Positions 54,524 to 64,000 of a stretch of 64,000 nt of DNA are shown piece by piece (within the stretch, counting starts at the first letter, position 1; each line of letters begins with the position of its first letter). The position numbers were made by a program, and so were the translations under genes. Below the pieces are notes generated by a model that had not been told where the DNA came from, ran no database searches, and worked only from the letters and a program-made list of their open reading frames with translations. The stretch comes from an uncultured Porphyromonadaceae bacterium (GTDB lineage: Bacteria; Bacteroidota; Bacteroidia; Bacteroidales; Muribaculaceae): positions 1 to 64,000 of the forward strand of contig CALEUL010000039.1 in assembly GCA_937921035.1 (NCBI GenBank), given 5' to 3'.

Positions 54524-57500
54524 ATGGTAAAACCAATTTCAAAATCGCGTCTCGCTCTATTAATTGCTGCTTTCGTAGTGCAGATATGCACAACGGCAGC
54601 TTTGGCAGCGCCACTGAACATCAAAGGCACTGTTACCGACGAAACAGGCGAGCCTCTTATCGGCGTATCTGTACAGCCTGTAAAGAGTAAAAAAGGCGTA
54701 ACAACCGACATCGACGGAAAATACGCTATCACAATCTCTGCTCCCGGCGAGATTAACTTCTCGTACGTGGGCATGAAACCGAAAACAATACAGGTGAGCA
54801 AATCCGGAACATATGATGTAATGTTGGAACAAGGCAGCAACACTCTTGACGACGTTGTTGTTGTGGGATACGGCACACAGCGCAAAGTAAACCTTACCGG
54901 TTCTGTGCAGAGCGTAAACTCCGATGAAATTCTCCGACGCAGCGTTTCAAACGGCTCTCTGGCGCTTCAGGGTATTGTTCCGGGCCTCACTGCCGTACAG
55001 AGCAGCGGTCAGCCTGGCGGCGACCAGGCCAGCATAACCATCCGTGGACGTGGTTCGCTAAACTCATCCACTTCGCCTCTTGTGCTTATCGACGGTGTCG
55101 AAGGAGATATGAACCGTATCGACCTTAACAGCGTGGAAACCATATCCGTGCTCAAGGATGCGGCTTCGGCTTCAATCTACGGTTCTCGTGCTTCAAACGG
55201 CGTTATCCTCATTACCACTAAACGTGGTGCAAAAGGCAAACCAAAAGTAACTTTCAACGGCTACGTAGGCTGGAACAAACCTACCGAAATGCCCGAAGGT
55301 GTAGACGCCATAGGACTTATGCAGGCTATCGACGTTGCACGCGCAAACAACGACCAGGAACCTCTGTATACCGACATGATTGAGGTTTACCGTACCGAAG
55401 GCGCCGACCAGATGAACCGTTACGACACCAACTGGCGCGACGCTATCATGAAAAGTTCCGCTATGGTGCAGAACTACTCGGTTGGCGTGAGCGGTGGCTC
55501 CGAATTCCTGAATGTTTACGCCACCGCTGGCTACTACAAACAGGACGGCATGGTGCCCAACAACAACTTCAGCCGCTACAACCTGCGTCTTAACTCCGAC
55601 ATGAAGATCAACGACTGGATTCGTCTCGGCGTCGACGCCAGCGTACGTCAGGCCGAAGTTCTCAACCCTATCGGAGGTGCAACCACCCTTATCGGCTACG
55701 CTATGACCTTCCAGCCGCTGCTCTCGGGCATAAACGCCGACGGCACCTGGGGCTACGGCCTCCAGGGCAACAACCCTATAGCCACAATAAACGACGGCGG
55801 ATACAGCAAGAGCATCGCTCCCGAATATATTGTAAAGACAACCCTTACCGTTACCCCGTTCAAGGGAATGACTATTCTGGGTAGCTACAACTGGAAACGC
55901 AACACAGGAAGCACCTACACATTTGCCGACACTTACGAGGAATATGAATACGGTGCCCTTAAAGGCACATTCCCCACTGAAGTGAAAAAAGCAAGCGACC
56001 AGCGTTCCAGCTCCGATTACAAACAGTACAACGCGATGGTTACCTACGAAAACACTATCGCATCGCACTACCTCAAAGCGATGGTTGGATTCCAGAGCGA
56101 AGATTTCAACTCGAACAACCTTTCTGCCGGACGTTCCGACTTCAAATACGACGGATATAACGAACTGCAGCACGGCGATGCTTCCACCGCAACAAACAGC
56201 GCCTACTCCACTGCGTGGAGCATGCTTTCCTATATCTTCCGTATCAACTACAGCTTCCGCGACCGTTACCTGCTTGAAGTGAACGGACGTTACGACGGTA
56301 CCTCCCGTTTCACAAAAGACAAACGCTGGGGATTCTTCCCTTCGGTATCGCTGGGATGGCGTATGTCGGAGGAAGCATTCTTCCAGGGCCTAAAGCCCGT
56401 CCTCAACAACCTTAAGCTGAGAGCTTCGTTCGGTCGTCTGGGCAACCAGTCGCTCTCTACAAATTTCCCGTACGTATCGGCTGTAAGCACAGGCGATTCC
56501 TACGGTTATTTCTTCGACGAGGAATTTACTCCCGGTGCCGCGCAGACACAGCTCGCCAACCCGCTCATCACTTGGGAAAAATCAACACAGTATAACATCG
56601 GTCTCGACTGGAGCCTGTTCAACAACCGTCTGTCAGGCGGATTCGACTACTACGTACGCAAAATCGACGATATGCTTCAGAAGTTCTCCGTTCCCGAATT
56701 CGTAGCACTGGAAGCTCCCTGGCAGAATGCCGGATCAATGCGCAACAACGGTTGGGAACTCTCTCTTGGCTGGAACGACCGCATCGGCAACGTAAATTAC
56801 TATGCAAAGTTCAATATCTCCGACGTCCGAAACAAGGTCCTGAACCTCTACGGAAACGAATATAAGAGCGGTAACACTTACACCGCCGAAGGGCTCCCAT
56901 ACGGCAACTACTACGGCTACATCGCCGACGGATTCTACCGCGACCAGGACGACATTGACAACTCCCCCGCTTTCGGAGACCGCAACACAATCAAACCCGG
57001 CTTTATCAAATACAAGGATATCTCTGGTCCCGACGGTGTGCCCGACGGAGTTATCGACGGCGAAGACCGTGCCGTTATCGGCAACCCCACACCGCACTAT
57101 GGATACGGTCTGACACTTGGAGCCGACTGGAAAGGCTTCGACATCAGCCTGTTCTTCCAGGGCGTTGCCAAACGCGACGTACTGTACACAGGTGCCGGAG
57201 CTCGTCCTCTGATGGGCAACAAGACTATTTACACTCACCAGCTGGATACCTGGACTCCCGACAATCAGGACGCTACATTCCCTCTCCTGCTTATCGACAA
57301 CTCCGGCAGCCTGGACAACAACATGGCATCTTCGTTCTGGGTACAGAGCGGCGCCTACTGCCGTCTCAAAAACCTTGTTGTGGGCTACACGATTCCCAAG
57401 AAAATCACACGCAAGGCTACCATCGAAAACCTGCGCGTATATGCCACCGCTCAGAACCTGTTCACAATCCGCGGCGACAACTTCTACAAGGGTTTCGACC

Positions 57501-57574
57501 CCGAGAGCTCCGCAGGCGCAAGCTGCTACCCTCTCAACAAGACATTCCTATTCGGTCTGCAACTCGAATTCTAA
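54524..57574 (+). CDS. SusC/RagA-family TonB-dependent outer-membrane transporter
   Basis: From the ATG at 54524 (MVKPISKSRLALLIAAFVVQ) the protein has 1016 residues. A signal peptide, a carboxypeptidase-like CarboxypepD_reg domain (IKGTVTDETGEPLIGVSV), a TonB-box region (VVVGYGTQRKVNLTGSVQ), a plug with VSIYGSRASNGVILITTKRG-type sequence and a 22-strand barrel ending FLFGLQLEF are all present. It imports oligosaccharides through the outer membrane with TonB energy and pairs with the SusD homologue. The TTG-started longer reading from 54455 has no support. Confidence 0.96.
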   Translation: MVKPISKSRLALLIAAFVVQICTTAALAAPLNIKGTVTDETGEPLIGVSVQPVKSKKGVTTDIDGKYAITISAPGEINFSYVGMKPKTIQVSKSGTYDVMLEQGSNTLDDVVVVGYGTQRKVNLTGSVQSVNSDEILRRSVSNGSLALQGIVPGLTAVQSSGQPGGDQASITIRGRGSLNSSTSPLVLIDGVEGDMNRIDLNSVETISVLKDAASASIYGSRASNGVILITTKRGAKGKPKVTFNGYVGWNKPTEMPEGVDAIGLMQAIDVARANNDQEPLYTDMIEVYRTEGADQMNRYDTNWRDAIMKSSAMVQNYSVGVSGGSEFLNVYATAGYYKQDGMVPNNNFSRYNLRLNSDMKINDWIRLGVDASVRQAEVLNPIGGATTLIGYAMTFQPLLSGINADGTWGYGLQGNNPIATINDGGYSKSIAPEYIVKTTLTVTPFKGMTILGSYNWKRNTGSTYTFADTYEEYEYGALKGTFPTEVKKASDQRSSSDYKQYNAMVTYENTIASHYLKAMVGFQSEDFNSNNLSAGRSDFKYDGYNELQHGDASTATNSAYSTAWSMLSYIFRINYSFRDRYLLEVNGRYDGTSRFTKDKRWGFFPSVSLGWRMSEEAFFQGLKPVLNNLKLRASFGRLGNQSLSTNFPYVSAVSTGDSYGYFFDEEFTPGAAQTQLANPLITWEKSTQYNIGLDWSLFNNRLSGGFDYYVRKIDDMLQKFSVPEFVALEAPWQNAGSMRNNGWELSLGWNDRIGNVNYYAKFNISDVRNKVLNLYGNEYKSGNTYTAEGLPYGNYYGYIADGFYRDQDDIDNSPAFGDRNTIKPGFIKYKDISGPDGVPDGVIDGEDRAVIGNPTPHYGYGLTLGADWKGFDISLFFQGVAKRDVLYTGAGARPLMGNKTIYTHQLDTWTPDNQDATFPLLLIDNSGSLDNNMASSFWVQSGAYCRLKNLVVGYTIPKKITRKATIENLRVYATAQNLFTIRGDNFYKGFDPESSAGASCYPLNKTFLFGLQLEF

Positions 57575-57586
57575 AAATTGACTCCA

Positions 57587-59359
57587 ATGAAAAAAGCATT
57601 ATATACAGCAATCTGCTCCATAGCTGCATTAAGCATGGCGTCGTGCTCCGATTTTCTTGATAAGAAGAGCACGGCATACGACAGCGACGGCTTCTACGAA
57701 TCGGAAGCCGGTATGGACGAAGGTGTTACAGGCATCTACGCCGCCGTGCCATACAATCAGAACTGGGACGTCCCCGCTCCGGTTATGCAGGACGTATACA
57801 GCCCCTACGGTCTACAGGACGAGGAAAACAACACTATCAGTGCAGGTCCGGGACTAACAGCCGACCAGACTTATGTCAACTCATACTGGAAAGGTCACTG
57901 GGCTATTATCGCTCGAGCAAACAATGTGATAGATGGCGCCCTGACAGACCTTAGCGGTGCAAGCGCGACTTACAAGCGCCGTCTCGCCGAAGCACATGCG
58001 CTGCGTAACTTCGCATACTACAACCTTGTTATGACTTTCGGCGACATTCCGTTCTTCACCAGCTCGGTAACAACAGACCAGTACAACGAACCGCGCCACG
58101 ACAAAAAAGAAATAGCCGACTACTGCATCAACGAACTCAAGGAAATCGCAGAAAGCGGCCTGCTCGGATGGCAGTGCGAGCAGCGAGGCCGCGTAAGCCT
58201 CGGCATGATATACACCCTTATCGCTCGATGGGGCCTCCTTGCTGGCAGCCATAACTTCGGCGGAGAGGCTGAAAAATATTTCACCGAAGCAGCTGCAGCT
58301 GCAAAACAGGTTGTAGACAACGTCGAACTCGCACAGAACTTCGGCGACCTCTTCACCAAGCCCGGTCAGATGAAAACCGACGTGCAGAACGAGATTTTCT
58401 GGGCGCTGATGTACTCCAACGGCTCGGTGCGCCACACTCACCGCACTCGTTACGGACACACATCGCGCACCGCCGGCGGATCGTCGGTACGTTTCCCGTC
58501 CAACTTCCTGGCTATGTGTTTCGAGTGCAAGGACGGCAAGCGAATCGACGAATCGCCACTATTCGATCCCAAACATCCATCGTGGAACCGCGATCCCCGT
58601 TTCCGCCACACAATCCTTATGCACGGCGATACTATGGAATACAACGACAAAGGAAGCAAGGTTGTGCTTAACGTATACGACCCCAACACCCGTCAGTATC
58701 CCAACCCGCGCCGCCCGGGCACTTGGTACAACGGAACAAACGCCGATGTCAGCGGTCCGTCATCTTCTTTCGCACGAAGCGGAAACGGATACCTCTACAA
58801 CAAATACAACACCGATTTCACTATTGAAGGATTCTCGGAATCAACAATCGACATCATCGTGATGCGTGCAGCCGAGGCTTATCTGTCGTACGCAGAAGCT
58901 AAAATCGAACTCAACAGCATGGACCAGTCCGTATACGACGCAATCAACGCAGTTCGCCGCCGCGCTGGAATGCCCGACTTCGATATAGCTCGTCAGGGCG
59001 ACCAGAACAAAATGCGCCAGATTGTACGCCGCGAACGCAAAGTTGAACTGGCTATGGAAGGTCTCGCTCTGTGCGACTTCCGCCGCTGGGGCATTGGCGA
59101 CCTCCTCAACGCAGGTCCTATCTACGGACAGCCGATTTCCGATATTCGCTACGATGGTCTTACTATGGCCGACATGCCTACCTTCAAACATTCCGACCGA
59201 CACGACCTCAACGATATCCCATTCTACTCCGAGGAAATTGCTGCAAAATACACCAAGCGCGACCGTCAGCGCTACTGGGCCGAGCGCTTCACATGGTGGC
59301 CAATACCGCGCGCCGACCTCGACCGCAACCCCAACCTCTCCAACCCTGAAGGATATTGA
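57587..59359 (+). CDS. SusD/RagB-family outer-membrane lipoprotein
   Basis: From MKKALYTAICSIAALSMASC the protein has 590 residues with the lipobox cysteine at about 20. The SusD fold is recognisable by SDFLDKKS after the cysteine, RRLAEAHALRNFAYYNLVMTFGDIP, and the C-terminal VMRAAEAYLSYAEAKIELN, INAVRRRAGMPDF and RRERKVELAMEGLALCDFRRW. It binds glycan at the surface and forms the lid on the SusC barrel. It starts 12 bp after the SusC stop, in the same transcript. Confidence 0.96.
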   Translation: MKKALYTAICSIAALSMASCSDFLDKKSTAYDSDGFYESEAGMDEGVTGIYAAVPYNQNWDVPAPVMQDVYSPYGLQDEENNTISAGPGLTADQTYVNSYWKGHWAIIARANNVIDGALTDLSGASATYKRRLAEAHALRNFAYYNLVMTFGDIPFFTSSVTTDQYNEPRHDKKEIADYCINELKEIAESGLLGWQCEQRGRVSLGMIYTLIARWGLLAGSHNFGGEAEKYFTEAAAAAKQVVDNVELAQNFGDLFTKPGQMKTDVQNEIFWALMYSNGSVRHTHRTRYGHTSRTAGGSSVRFPSNFLAMCFECKDGKRIDESPLFDPKHPSWNRDPRFRHTILMHGDTMEYNDKGSKVVLNVYDPNTRQYPNPRRPGTWYNGTNADVSGPSSSFARSGNGYLYNKYNTDFTIEGFSESTIDIIVMRAAEAYLSYAEAKIELNSMDQSVYDAINAVRRRAGMPDFDIARQGDQNKMRQIVRRERKVELAMEGLALCDFRRWGIGDLLNAGPIYGQPISDIRYDGLTMADMPTFKHSDRHDLNDIPFYSEEIAAKYTKRDRQRYWAERFTWWPIPRADLDRNPNLSNPEGY

Positions 59360-59425
59360 TCAAAAAATGTATGGCGTTACACTATCAATTATGTGCGACG
59401 CCATACAAAATAACTCAACACAGTC

Positions 59426-61447
59426 ATGAAGTACTTACCTGCAATAGCTTTAGCCACGCTTGCGTTTGTTACACAGGCAAAGACAACCGTTACCACGGGC
59501 GACGGCACTGTTACCCTGTCCAACGGCCAAGCCTCGGCTACGTTCTGCACAGGCAAAACTTTCGATATTCTCGAGATGAAACACAACGGCTCGCGCAACC
59601 TTGTTGAAAAGGGCGCGAACCTGGAGCCGTGGAAAATCACATACCGAGGCGCTCAGGGAGAGACTCCCGAGTTAAGTCCCAAAACCGCGACATTCCGTGG
59701 CGCGGTGCAGGAGCGTACCGATTCTTCCGCCGTTCTTCGTTTCCGCTGGGATACACGTCTTGTCTACGACAACGACCCGCATCCCGTGGAGATGACTGTG
59801 GCTCTCTCGGACAACTCGCCGCTGCTGCAGTGGAACATCAGCGCCGACCTACCGGAAGGCTGGGAAGTTACCGAAATAAAATTTCCGGTCGTTGCAATAG
59901 CATCGCCGGAAAACGCAAAGGTTATAACACCTGCCGGATGGGGCAACGAATACAAGCTGCGCGCCGATACCGTTTATGAGGCAAACTACCCCTCCTGGTC
60001 CGCGTCCATGCAGATGATGATGGTACACAACCCGGAAGGCGTCTTCTTCTATTCACCCCGCGATTTTAAGGCTTGCGGCAAACTCATGACCGTCGACGAA
60101 CGCCTCGGTCAAAGCAACATCGGAACAAAAACCGTTGTATCGGCAGCATGGAACAAAAACGGAAAATTCACTCTGCCCTGGACTACCGTTACTGCATATT
60201 CCACAAAAGGATGGGAAGACGCAGCGCGTGCTTGGTACCGGCCATTCGCCCTTCAGACTCAATGGGGAAAAACAAAACTAACCGACCGTAAAATTCCCGA
60301 CTGGCTTGTGGACAAAGACCTGTGGATGCGCGCAAAATACATGGGCGACACTACGGTCATCGCTGTCAACAAGGCTATCGACTACTATGGCGAGAATATC
60401 GCATTCCACTGGTATTTCTGGCACAATCACCTCTACGATTCGCACTACCCCGACTACTTTCCTGCAAAGCCCGAATTTGCCGGTCTTGTAAAGATGGTAC
60501 GCGACCGCAACTGTCAGGTGATGCCATATATAAACGGACGTCTGTGGGACCCGGGTGCCGACAGCTACAAAGCCCGCAACGGCGCCGCCGCATCGTGCCG
60601 CCGCCCCGACGGAGCACTGTACACCGAAATATACCCCACTTCGATTGTTCCAAACACAGTAACATGCCCGTCGTCGCCAATCTGGCGGAACGTACTGCTG
60701 GAACTTGCCGATTCAATCCAGGAACGCCTCGGCACCAACGGCCTGTACATCGACCAGATTGCGGCTGCAGCACCCTACCCTTGCTATGCCGAGAACCACA
60801 CACATCCAAAAGGCGGCGGCGAATTCTGGTACGAAAGCTACACTGACATTATCGACGAGATGCGCCGCGAGCACCTGAAGCCCGGCAACATAATCTTCTC
60901 CGAAGAAAACGCCGAGTGCTACATACCTGTATTCGATATCCTGCTTACAGTAAACACTCCGCACACACCGTCGTGCAAGATTGTGCCGCTCTACCCCATC
61001 ATTTACTCAGACCGCGTGCTCACAACCGCATTCACCTACAGCCCCTACACCGACGTGCGCAACGGCGATTTCCGCTACGAGAACATGATGGCGCTGCTCT
61101 ACGGCGCTCAGCTCGGCTGGGTTGACCCGCGACTGCTCTGGCAGGACGAGAAAACGGAATACGAAGCAAAGTTCCTTAAAGACCTCGCCGAGTTCCGCAG
61201 CAAACAGCACGATGTGTTCGTAGGTGGCCGCTATATCCGCGAATTCATCCCCGAGGGCGACAACCCCGTGTTCAACGTACCCGTATTCGGAATCGAGAAC
61301 ATGGTTAAAGGCTCCGAATGGCTCTCGCGCGACGGCAAACGCGTACTATTTGTCGTTAACAGCGACTCAAAGCCTCACAAGGTTACTCTGCCAACTGGCA
61401 AAGAGATTACAATGAAACCAGTATCCGCAAAAAGATTCAACCTCTGA
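59426..61447 (+). CDS. DUF6259 family protein, putative glycoside hydrolase
   Basis: The 673-residue protein has a signal peptide (MKYLPAIALATLAFVTQA). An N-terminal beta-sandwich region (about 20-270) precedes a TIM-barrel-like region (about 280-600) with GENIAFHWYFWHNHLYD, QVMPYINGRLWDPG, LYIDQIAAAAPYPCY and NIIFSEENAECYIPVF, and a small C-terminal beta domain follows. Acidic residues in YIDQIA and FSEENAE are plausible catalytic positions, by analogy with related barrel hydrolases. The family is found in polysaccharide-utilization loci, as here. Its substrate and mechanism are unknown to me. Confidence 0.8.
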   Translation: MKYLPAIALATLAFVTQAKTTVTTGDGTVTLSNGQASATFCTGKTFDILEMKHNGSRNLVEKGANLEPWKITYRGAQGETPELSPKTATFRGAVQERTDSSAVLRFRWDTRLVYDNDPHPVEMTVALSDNSPLLQWNISADLPEGWEVTEIKFPVVAIASPENAKVITPAGWGNEYKLRADTVYEANYPSWSASMQMMMVHNPEGVFFYSPRDFKACGKLMTVDERLGQSNIGTKTVVSAAWNKNGKFTLPWTTVTAYSTKGWEDAARAWYRPFALQTQWGKTKLTDRKIPDWLVDKDLWMRAKYMGDTTVIAVNKAIDYYGENIAFHWYFWHNHLYDSHYPDYFPAKPEFAGLVKMVRDRNCQVMPYINGRLWDPGADSYKARNGAAASCRRPDGALYTEIYPTSIVPNTVTCPSSPIWRNVLLELADSIQERLGTNGLYIDQIAAAAPYPCYAENHTHPKGGGEFWYESYTDIIDEMRREHLKPGNIIFSEENAECYIPVFDILLTVNTPHTPSCKIVPLYPIIYSDRVLTTAFTYSPYTDVRNGDFRYENMMALLYGAQLGWVDPRLLWQDEKTEYEAKFLKDLAEFRSKQHDVFVGGRYIREFIPEGDNPVFNVPVFGIENMVKGSEWLSRDGKRVLFVVNSDSKPHKVTLPTGKEITMKPVSAKRFNL

Positions 61448-61492
61448 TATATTAGATATATTCACAAACAACCAATTTTTAATTTCAATATT

Positions 61493-62785
61493 ATGAAAAA
61501 ATTTTTCCTCCTTACGGCAGCCGTAGCAGGCGTAGCCACAATGGCAAACGCAGCCGAATATTTCCCCGGCTCAACCAAAGCGTTTAAAGACGGTTATACC
61601 CTTGAACAGATATGGGGCGCAGTACCCGACGGTATCGCATACCCCGCTGTGCGCACCGGTATCGGCGTAAACGACAAGTTCTACCTCATGGACCACGCCG
61701 CAGGCAACGTCAAGGTTTACGATAAGTCCGGTTTTGTAAAGGACATCAATTTCGGCGGCAAGCTGTGGGTATCCTGCACCGTCGACCAGGCCGGTAACGT
61801 TATCGCCCGCGCCGACAAGGGCGGCTGGGCCGGTCCGGAAGGCGCCGGCTGGTACCTGACCGAAAACGCCGGTTTCGGTGTGATCGACTCCAAGACCGAC
61901 GAAATCATCAACAAGTTCATCGCTATGCCCGGCGCTGCCAAATCGCGTTTCGACGCCCTTTCGCCCGTGCTCGGCAACATCCTCACCTCCGAGTTCACCG
62001 CCCTCTACGCTCCCACACAGGGCGCCGGCAACCGCTTCGAGGAATTCGGCTACTCTATGGGCGAATGGGTTGCAACCTCATCCACTATCATGACTCTGAA
62101 CCCGCTGTTCGACAACGGCGCCGCCAAGTACAACCAGACACTCGGTACCGTTCAGGCTTTCTCTAGCGAGGATCTCGCTGTTTACGGCAATCCCCACATT
62201 GATGTAACAAGCTCTGCAAAAGGTCTCGGCAACGGCATCGCCCACTACAAATATGTTATTACCGACAAGGGTGAAGGATGGAAAGACACCGGCGAGTTCT
62301 TCGTTACACCGCAGCACGCTGCTATGGGCGGTTTCTATGTTTTTGATCTTGCTGGCAAGCAGTACATCGTTTATCCCGCCGGTGGCGACGGTCTGCCCGC
62401 AGGCGACGCTTTTGCTATCTCCGAAGTAAAATACACCGACTCCCCCGCAAGCACCGAGGCCGACGAAGAAGCTCTTATCGCTCGCAAATTTGCCGCCGTT
62501 ATGGAAAACGGCGCCGCACAGTACACCGCCAAGGCATACTACATGTCGTTCAACGTTGTTCCCGTCGAGAACGAGAACGCCGTAATGATATACGCCTACA
62601 ACGCCGGCTGCCCCATGTCGGTTCATAAATTCTCTGTAAGCGAATCCGCTGTAAACGAAATCGAGATTGAAAACGCAAATGCTCCAGTAGAATACTACAA
62701 CATGCAGGGCATCCGCGTAGCCAACCCCGAAAACGGCCTGTTCATCAAACGACAGGGCGCCAAAGCAGAGAAAGTAGTTCTCTAA
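61493..62785 (+). CDS. Secreted protein of unknown function with T9SS-like tail
   Basis: This 430-residue protein has a signal peptide (MKKFFLLTAAVAGVATMANA). The mature part shows recurrent Gly/Asp-rich beta strands such as DKFYLMDHAAGNVKVYDKSG and WVSCTVDQAGNVIARADKGG, which suggests a beta-propeller. The end, VEYYNMQGIRVANPENGLFIKRQGAKAEKVVL in sense, is a T9SS-type sorting tail (Tyr-Asn-Met-x-Gly followed by Gly-Leu-Phe-Ile). No enzymatic motif was recognised. It lies between the DUF6259 and GH3 genes and probably binds or processes the same glycan at the cell surface. Confidence 0.78.
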   Translation: MKKFFLLTAAVAGVATMANAAEYFPGSTKAFKDGYTLEQIWGAVPDGIAYPAVRTGIGVNDKFYLMDHAAGNVKVYDKSGFVKDINFGGKLWVSCTVDQAGNVIARADKGGWAGPEGAGWYLTENAGFGVIDSKTDEIINKFIAMPGAAKSRFDALSPVLGNILTSEFTALYAPTQGAGNRFEEFGYSMGEWVATSSTIMTLNPLFDNGAAKYNQTLGTVQAFSSEDLAVYGNPHIDVTSSAKGLGNGIAHYKYVITDKGEGWKDTGEFFVTPQHAAMGGFYVFDLAGKQYIVYPAGGDGLPAGDAFAISEVKYTDSPASTEADEEALIARKFAAVMENGAAQYTAKAYYMSFNVVPVENENAVMIYAYNAGCPMSVHKFSVSESAVNEIEIENANAPVEYYNMQGIRVANPENGLFIKRQGAKAEKVVL

Positions 62786-62810
62786 TTTCAAATCTTTAAT
62801 CCCTCCATAT

Positions 62811-62840
62811 AACCGGGGCGCCGGAAGCGCCCCGGTTTTT
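62811..62840 (+). terminator. Intrinsic terminator before the GH3 gene
   Basis: AACCGGGGCGC (62811-62821) pairs with GCGCCCCGGTT (62827-62837) around CGGAA, then a T-run to 62840. This is a textbook terminator ending the SusCD transcript, so the GH3 gene needs readthrough or its own promoter. Confidence 0.92.
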
Positions 62841-62888
62841 CTCAACAAATGGCGGTAGGGTCTGCCGCTCTAAACCAATCCTTTTTCG

Positions 62889-64000
62889 ATGATTCGCATA
62901 TCAGCACTCACAGTATCCGCTATCATGGCGATAGCTACGGCTACCGCACAAACTCCGACAATAACCGAGGCTTCGGTACTCGATGTACTCCACAGCATGA
63001 GCCTTGAACAGAAAGCGCGAATGGTTGTTGGCTCCAAAGGTACCGACCAGGCTCCAAGCCACTATACGCCCGGTGCCGCAGGATGGACATATCCGATACA
63101 CGCGCTCGGAATACCATCGCTCAATCTTGCCGACGGTCCTGTTGGTCCGCGAATCAACCCAACGCCGTGGGAAGAAAGCATCGTTGTATACGACAGCAAC
63201 GGCATACCCACGGAAACATCCGTAAAGAATATCGCCGACGCACCGGGCGAAGAAAACTGGTGCACAGCCTTCCCGTCCACAACATCGCTGGCTGCCACTT
63301 TCGATGCCGAGGCTGCCGCCGAGCAAGGCCGGATTATGGGCGACGAAGCCGCCGCGTACGGCATAGATGTTCTCCTCACTCCCGGCATCAACATCGTGCG
63401 AAACCCCTTGTGCGGACGAAACTTCGAATACTATTCGGAAGACCCCTACCTCACCGGTGTACTATCTTCCAACCTTATAAATGGCATACAAAGCCAGGGG
63501 GTTGGCACAAGTCTGAAACACTTCGTTGCCAACAACCAGCAGACAGGCAAGAAATTCAACGACGCCAGAATCTCGCAACGCGCCCTCCGCGAGATATATC
63601 TCCCCGCTTTCGAAATGTGCGTGCGCCAGGCTCATCCCTGGACTGTCATGGGTTCCTACAACAAAATCGGTGGCGACTACACCCAGACCAACCCCCAGCT
63701 GATGATCGACCTCCTCCGCGACGAATGGGGCTACAAAGGCCTCGTTCTCACCGACTGGACCGTATACCGCCCCACCGACAGGCTGCTTAAAGCCCGCGTG
63801 GGTCTTATCATGCCCGGCAACGATAATCTTGTCGCCGAGGTTATCGAAGCTGTCAGATCGGGCAAAGTCTCCATGCAGCAACTTGACTCGTGCGTGGCCG
63901 ACGTGCTGCGCCTCACCGCACGCTCAATCTCTGCAAAAGGATGGACAAGAACACTTCCCGACCTTGCCGCCAACGCCGAAGCCTCGCGTCGTCTCGGCGC
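62889..64000 (+). CDS. Glycoside hydrolase family 3 (beta-glucosidase-like), 3' end beyond window
   Basis: An open frame from the ATG at 62889 runs to the window edge (about 370 residues seen; GH3 enzymes usually have 700-850). It has a signal peptide (MIRISALTVSAIMAIATATAQ). The GH3 N-terminal barrel shows LADGPVGPR, RNPLCGRNFEYYSEDPYLTG, the substrate-binding KHFVANNQQ, GSYNKIGG, and the nucleophile Asp289 in VLTDW. It should remove terminal beta-linked glucose or a related sugar from oligosaccharides brought in by the adjacent SusCD system. The acid/base residue, usually in the second domain, is not in the window. Confidence 0.93.
   Translation, partial: MIRISALTVSAIMAIATATAQTPTITEASVLDVLHSMSLEQKARMVVGSKGTDQAPSHYTPGAAGWTYPIHALGIPSLNLADGPVGPRINPTPWEESIVVYDSNGIPTETSVKNIADAPGEENWCTAFPSTTSLAATFDAEAAAEQGRIMGDEAAAYGIDVLLTPGINIVRNPLCGRNFEYYSEDPYLTGVLSSNLINGIQSQGVGTSLKHFVANNQQTGKKFNDARISQRALREIYLPAFEMCVRQAHPWTVMGSYNKIGGDYTQTNPQLMIDLLRDEWGYKGLVLTDWTVYRPTDRLLKARVGLIMPGNDNLVAEVIEAVRSGKVSMQQLDSCVADVLRLTARSISAKGWTRTLPDLAANAEASRRLG

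Noticed and set aside
55193..56173. A 326-codon minus-strand frame inside the SusC-type gene
   Set aside because: Val/Gly/Phe-rich shadow of a well-conserved TonB-dependent transporter; no start context or homology.

Overview
The window reads as a chromosomal segment of a Bacteroidales bacterium. The evidence is a SusC/SusD pair, a fimbrillin (type V pilus) locus, C-terminal tails of the type IX secretion system (T9SS), DUF3575/DUF5119/DUF5683/DUF4886 proteins, and promoters of the Bacteroidetes type (-7 TAnnTTTG, -33 TTG, about 20 bp apart). GC-balanced sequence and the gene set fit Muribaculaceae (S24-7) better than AT-rich Bacteroides. The family assignment is inference; the order is well supported.

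Layout. 1-2763 is mobile debris: the end of a probable IS21-like element, a truncated AlbA_2 gene, an intact tyrosine integrase and a broken ISL3/ISAon1-type transposase. 2785-14247 is one compact minus-strand operon of eight genes: SH3-domain membrane protein, membrane-anchored AraC-type regulator, helical protein, zinc-ribbon protein, membrane Ser/Thr kinase, a protein with four AAA+ modules, zinc-ribbon FHA protein and PP2C phosphatase. A decayed piece of a second, related integrase gene lies just beyond it (14494-14662), so the operon sits in an island flanked by integrase sequence. It is the most interesting part of the window: a self-contained phospho-signalling system from envelope to cytoplasm with an unusual AAA+ machine. 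I do not recall a named system of this composition.

14855-21760 is a fimbrial operon: a DUF3575/OmpA-like gene broken by one in-frame stop, a DUF5119 lipoprotein, a fimbrillin, a strong internal hairpin, and a large fimbrillin-like probable tip protein. A ROK regulator, a DUF4886 SGNH-like protein and tRNA-Leu(TAG) follow.

24475-32004 is a minus-strand housekeeping run transcribed parA-parB-DUF5683-lytic transglycosylase-OPT transporter-MATE transporter, with an inverted-repeat operator over the parA promoter. 32293-39585 carries a DPE2-like 4-alpha-glucanotransferase and a TamB-like protein. 39635-45698 holds a short DXS-like enzyme, a GH13 protein with altered catalytic motifs, a LuxR-type regulator and an aldose-1-epimerase-like protein; an orphan promoter with a terminator-like hairpin lies in the gap before the epimerase. 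45891-54142 encodes a periplasmic TPR protein and two probable T9SS cargo proteins, a subtilisin-like protease and a leucine-rich-repeat protein. 54524 to the right edge is a polysaccharide-utilization locus: SusC, SusD, a DUF6259 hydrolase-like protein, an unknown secreted protein and a GH3 glycosidase cut by the window end.
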